Assembly (NCBI GenBank): GCA_016180845.1
Contig: JACPAK010000008.1
Span: forward strand, 30,615-94,614
Source of the DNA: Deltaproteobacteria bacterium
Lineage (GTDB): Bacteria; UBA10199; JACPAL01
Direction of reading: 5' to 3'
DNA length: 64,000 bases
Shown: positions 62,863-64,000 of the stretch, in pieces
Layout of the letters: every line of letters begins with the position of its first letter
Numbering within the stretch: position 1 is the first letter of the stretch
Translations under genes and position numbers: made by a program
The notes under the pieces: generated by a model
Databases searched by the model: none
Told to the model about the DNA's origin: nothing
What the model saw: the letters and a program-made list of their open reading frames with translations, nothing else

Positions 62863-64000
62863 CCTCAGGTTGGCCATCGCCTTTTTGTCGATCACGGGAC
62901 TCCTTCTGATCCCTTCGCAGAGTCTCCGTAGCCAAAACACCTCTGTCTCCGGAACCAATCTCGAATTTTTCCATCCCTCGATCGACCCCTCCGGTTATTT
63001 CGGTGTGAACGGTCCCCGGCTGATGAAGGCAGGTCAGACTTATTTCAGAATCAGTCAAAGCTTCGCCGGCAATCACCTGTTTCTGCTGGGAATCAACAAC
63101 ACGCCTGTTGATCTGGTCGACAAGATTTTTACAACCACGCTGACCGCCTCACTCGGCATCAACGATTCCATGACCTTCAGCATGGAAACCCCGTTTCATC
63201 TCTATGCGCGGGAGGCTGATTTCAATACCCTGGCCCCCTTTACCACCCGTTCCGTAGGTGATCTCCGGATGGGGATGAAATTCAATCTCCTCACAGAGAC
63301 CGAGAAGGCGCCTGGAGTCGCGCTGCTCTTTACAAACAGTTTTCCGACCGGAAATGAATCAAAATTCCTCGGGACAAGCCATATGGTCCCCGGTCTCGAA
63401 GGAATCGTCGGCAAAGATCTTGCGCTCTTCAGCCTCGCCGCCAATATCGGCATGAGATTCCCTCAACAAAAAAATGTGCTGGGAATCAATTTCGATGACC
63501 AGATCACCTATGGCTCCGGCATCAAGATCCCGTTCGGGTTTTTTGACCCGATGCTTTCCGTTCTCGGGGAGATCCGCGGACATCTGGAGCCAAATCAGGT
63601 CCAGATCGTCACCGCTCCGGTTGAATTCACGACGGGATTGCAAAAGGAATTTCGTTCGGGACTGACGGCCAATGCCGGCGTTGGTGGCGCCTGGAATAAT
63701 GCGATCGGTAATCCCCGTATTCGGGGACTCATCACCATCAGTTTTTCCCCAGTTTGGAAAAAGGAAGGGGAAAAGATCGAAAAGGCTTTAGCACGCCAGA
63801 GAGAAGAAGAGATAAAACAGGAGGCGCTCGAGCAAAAACGGAGGGAAAAGGAACTAGCGGCCTTGAAGCGAGAAAAGCACAAGCTTGAAAAGGAACTGGC
63901 ATATCAGAAGGAGAGAGAGGAACTGAAGAAACAAGATCAAGAGGCCAAACAATTGGCGGATAAGATCAAGAAAGAAAAGGCAGAACTGGAAAAATTAAGG
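62849..64000 (+). CDS. Outer-membrane protein with coiled-coil tail, cut by window edge
   Basis: Partial gene, 384 codons visible. A signal peptide (LRLAIAFLSITGLLLIPSQS) is followed by a roughly 270-residue beta-rich region with repeated amphipathic strands: LTASLGINDSMTFSMETPF, GDLRMGMKFNLL and GITISFSP-like ends among them. This resembles a small outer-membrane barrel. From about residue 300 the sequence becomes a highly charged coiled coil rich in Lys and Glu that runs off the window. The continuation may hold an OmpA-like or other anchoring domain. It overlaps the receiver gene. Confidence 0.75.
   Translation, partial: MTRRNLRLAIAFLSITGLLLIPSQSLRSQNTSVSGTNLEFFHPSIDPSGYFGVNGPRLMKAGQTYFRISQSFAGNHLFLLGINNTPVDLVDKIFTTTLTASLGINDSMTFSMETPFHLYAREADFNTLAPFTTRSVGDLRMGMKFNLLTETEKAPGVALLFTNSFPTGNESKFLGTSHMVPGLEGIVGKDLALFSLAANIGMRFPQQKNVLGINFDDQITYGSGIKIPFGFFDPMLSVLGEIRGHLEPNQVQIVTAPVEFTTGLQKEFRSGLTANAGVGGAWNNAIGNPRIRGLITISFSPVWKKEGEKIEKALARQREEEIKQEALEQKRREKELAALKREKHKLEKELAYQKEREELKKQDQEAKQLADKIKKEKAELEKLR

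Overview
The window comes from a Gram-negative bacterium of roughly 50% GC. Evidence for an outer membrane includes a TolC-type channel, several beta-barrel proteins, a lipoprotein and a Pel exopolysaccharide export system. The gene set resembles delta-proteobacteria-like or related candidate lineages: a three-subunit type-B succinate dehydrogenase, Asp-rich thrombospondin-3-type repeats, many small two-component genes and HEAT/TPR proteins. This placement is inference, because no database search was possible. No rRNA, tRNA or CRISPR array was seen.

Layout. 1-3.4 kb: glmU (cut by the window edge), then ssb-trxB and a Phd/RelE-type toxin-antitoxin pair. 3.5-10.9 kb, minus strand: a seven-gene TCA operon, gltA-icd-SDR-mdh-sdhC-sdhA-sdhB, with stop/start overlaps. 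A fragment of a second, diverged sdhB 3' end lies beside the toxin gene. 11-12.6 kb: a ChaN-like protein. 12.6-23.7 kb, minus strand: a CusCBA-type metal efflux set, preceded by a small Cys-rich secreted protein, an exported protein and a 1.5-kaa repeat-rich metalloprotease. 23.8-30.3 kb: inositol-3-phosphate synthase, a block of unfamiliar membrane proteins (one with a transglutaminase-like Cys/His/Asp pattern) and comM. 30.4-33.3 kb: sucC-sucD-ndk and a DoxX protein.

33.4-51.9 kb is a Pel exopolysaccharide locus in two halves. The first half is histidine kinase - receiver - pelA (deacetylase) - pelB (TPR plus barrel). The second is receiver - pelD - pelE - HEAT-repeat protein - pelF - pelG. 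Between them lie about 4.6 kb holding gene debris, an ORF6N-domain gene bounded by 14-bp direct repeats, and a minus-strand metal-uptake operon (porin, ZnuA-like, ZnuB-like, outer-membrane protein) with no ATPase gene. Both the upstream kinase and PelD end in degenerate GGDEF domains that keep the RxxD I-site at the canonical spacing, so both are predicted c-di-GMP receptors. No pelC-like gene was seen.

52-57 kb carries poorly known genes: an Asp-rich lipoprotein, two membrane proteins (one with a ParB-like GHHR motif) and an AbiEii-like nucleotidyltransferase with a small partner. 57-64 kb is a stress/signalling island with Hsp20, a Crp/Fnr regulator, two NarL-type response regulators, one complete and one catalytic-domain-less NarX-type kinase, a DUF2267 protein, a receiver-only protein and a truncated outer-membrane protein gene. 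A striking symmetric operator (18-bp perfect arms plus a matching outer pair of half-sites) sits between the DUF2267 and NarX-like genes.

Several first-in-operon genes lack a Shine-Dalgarno sequence and have a -10-like hexamer ending 8-11 nt before the start codon, which suggests leaderless transcripts.
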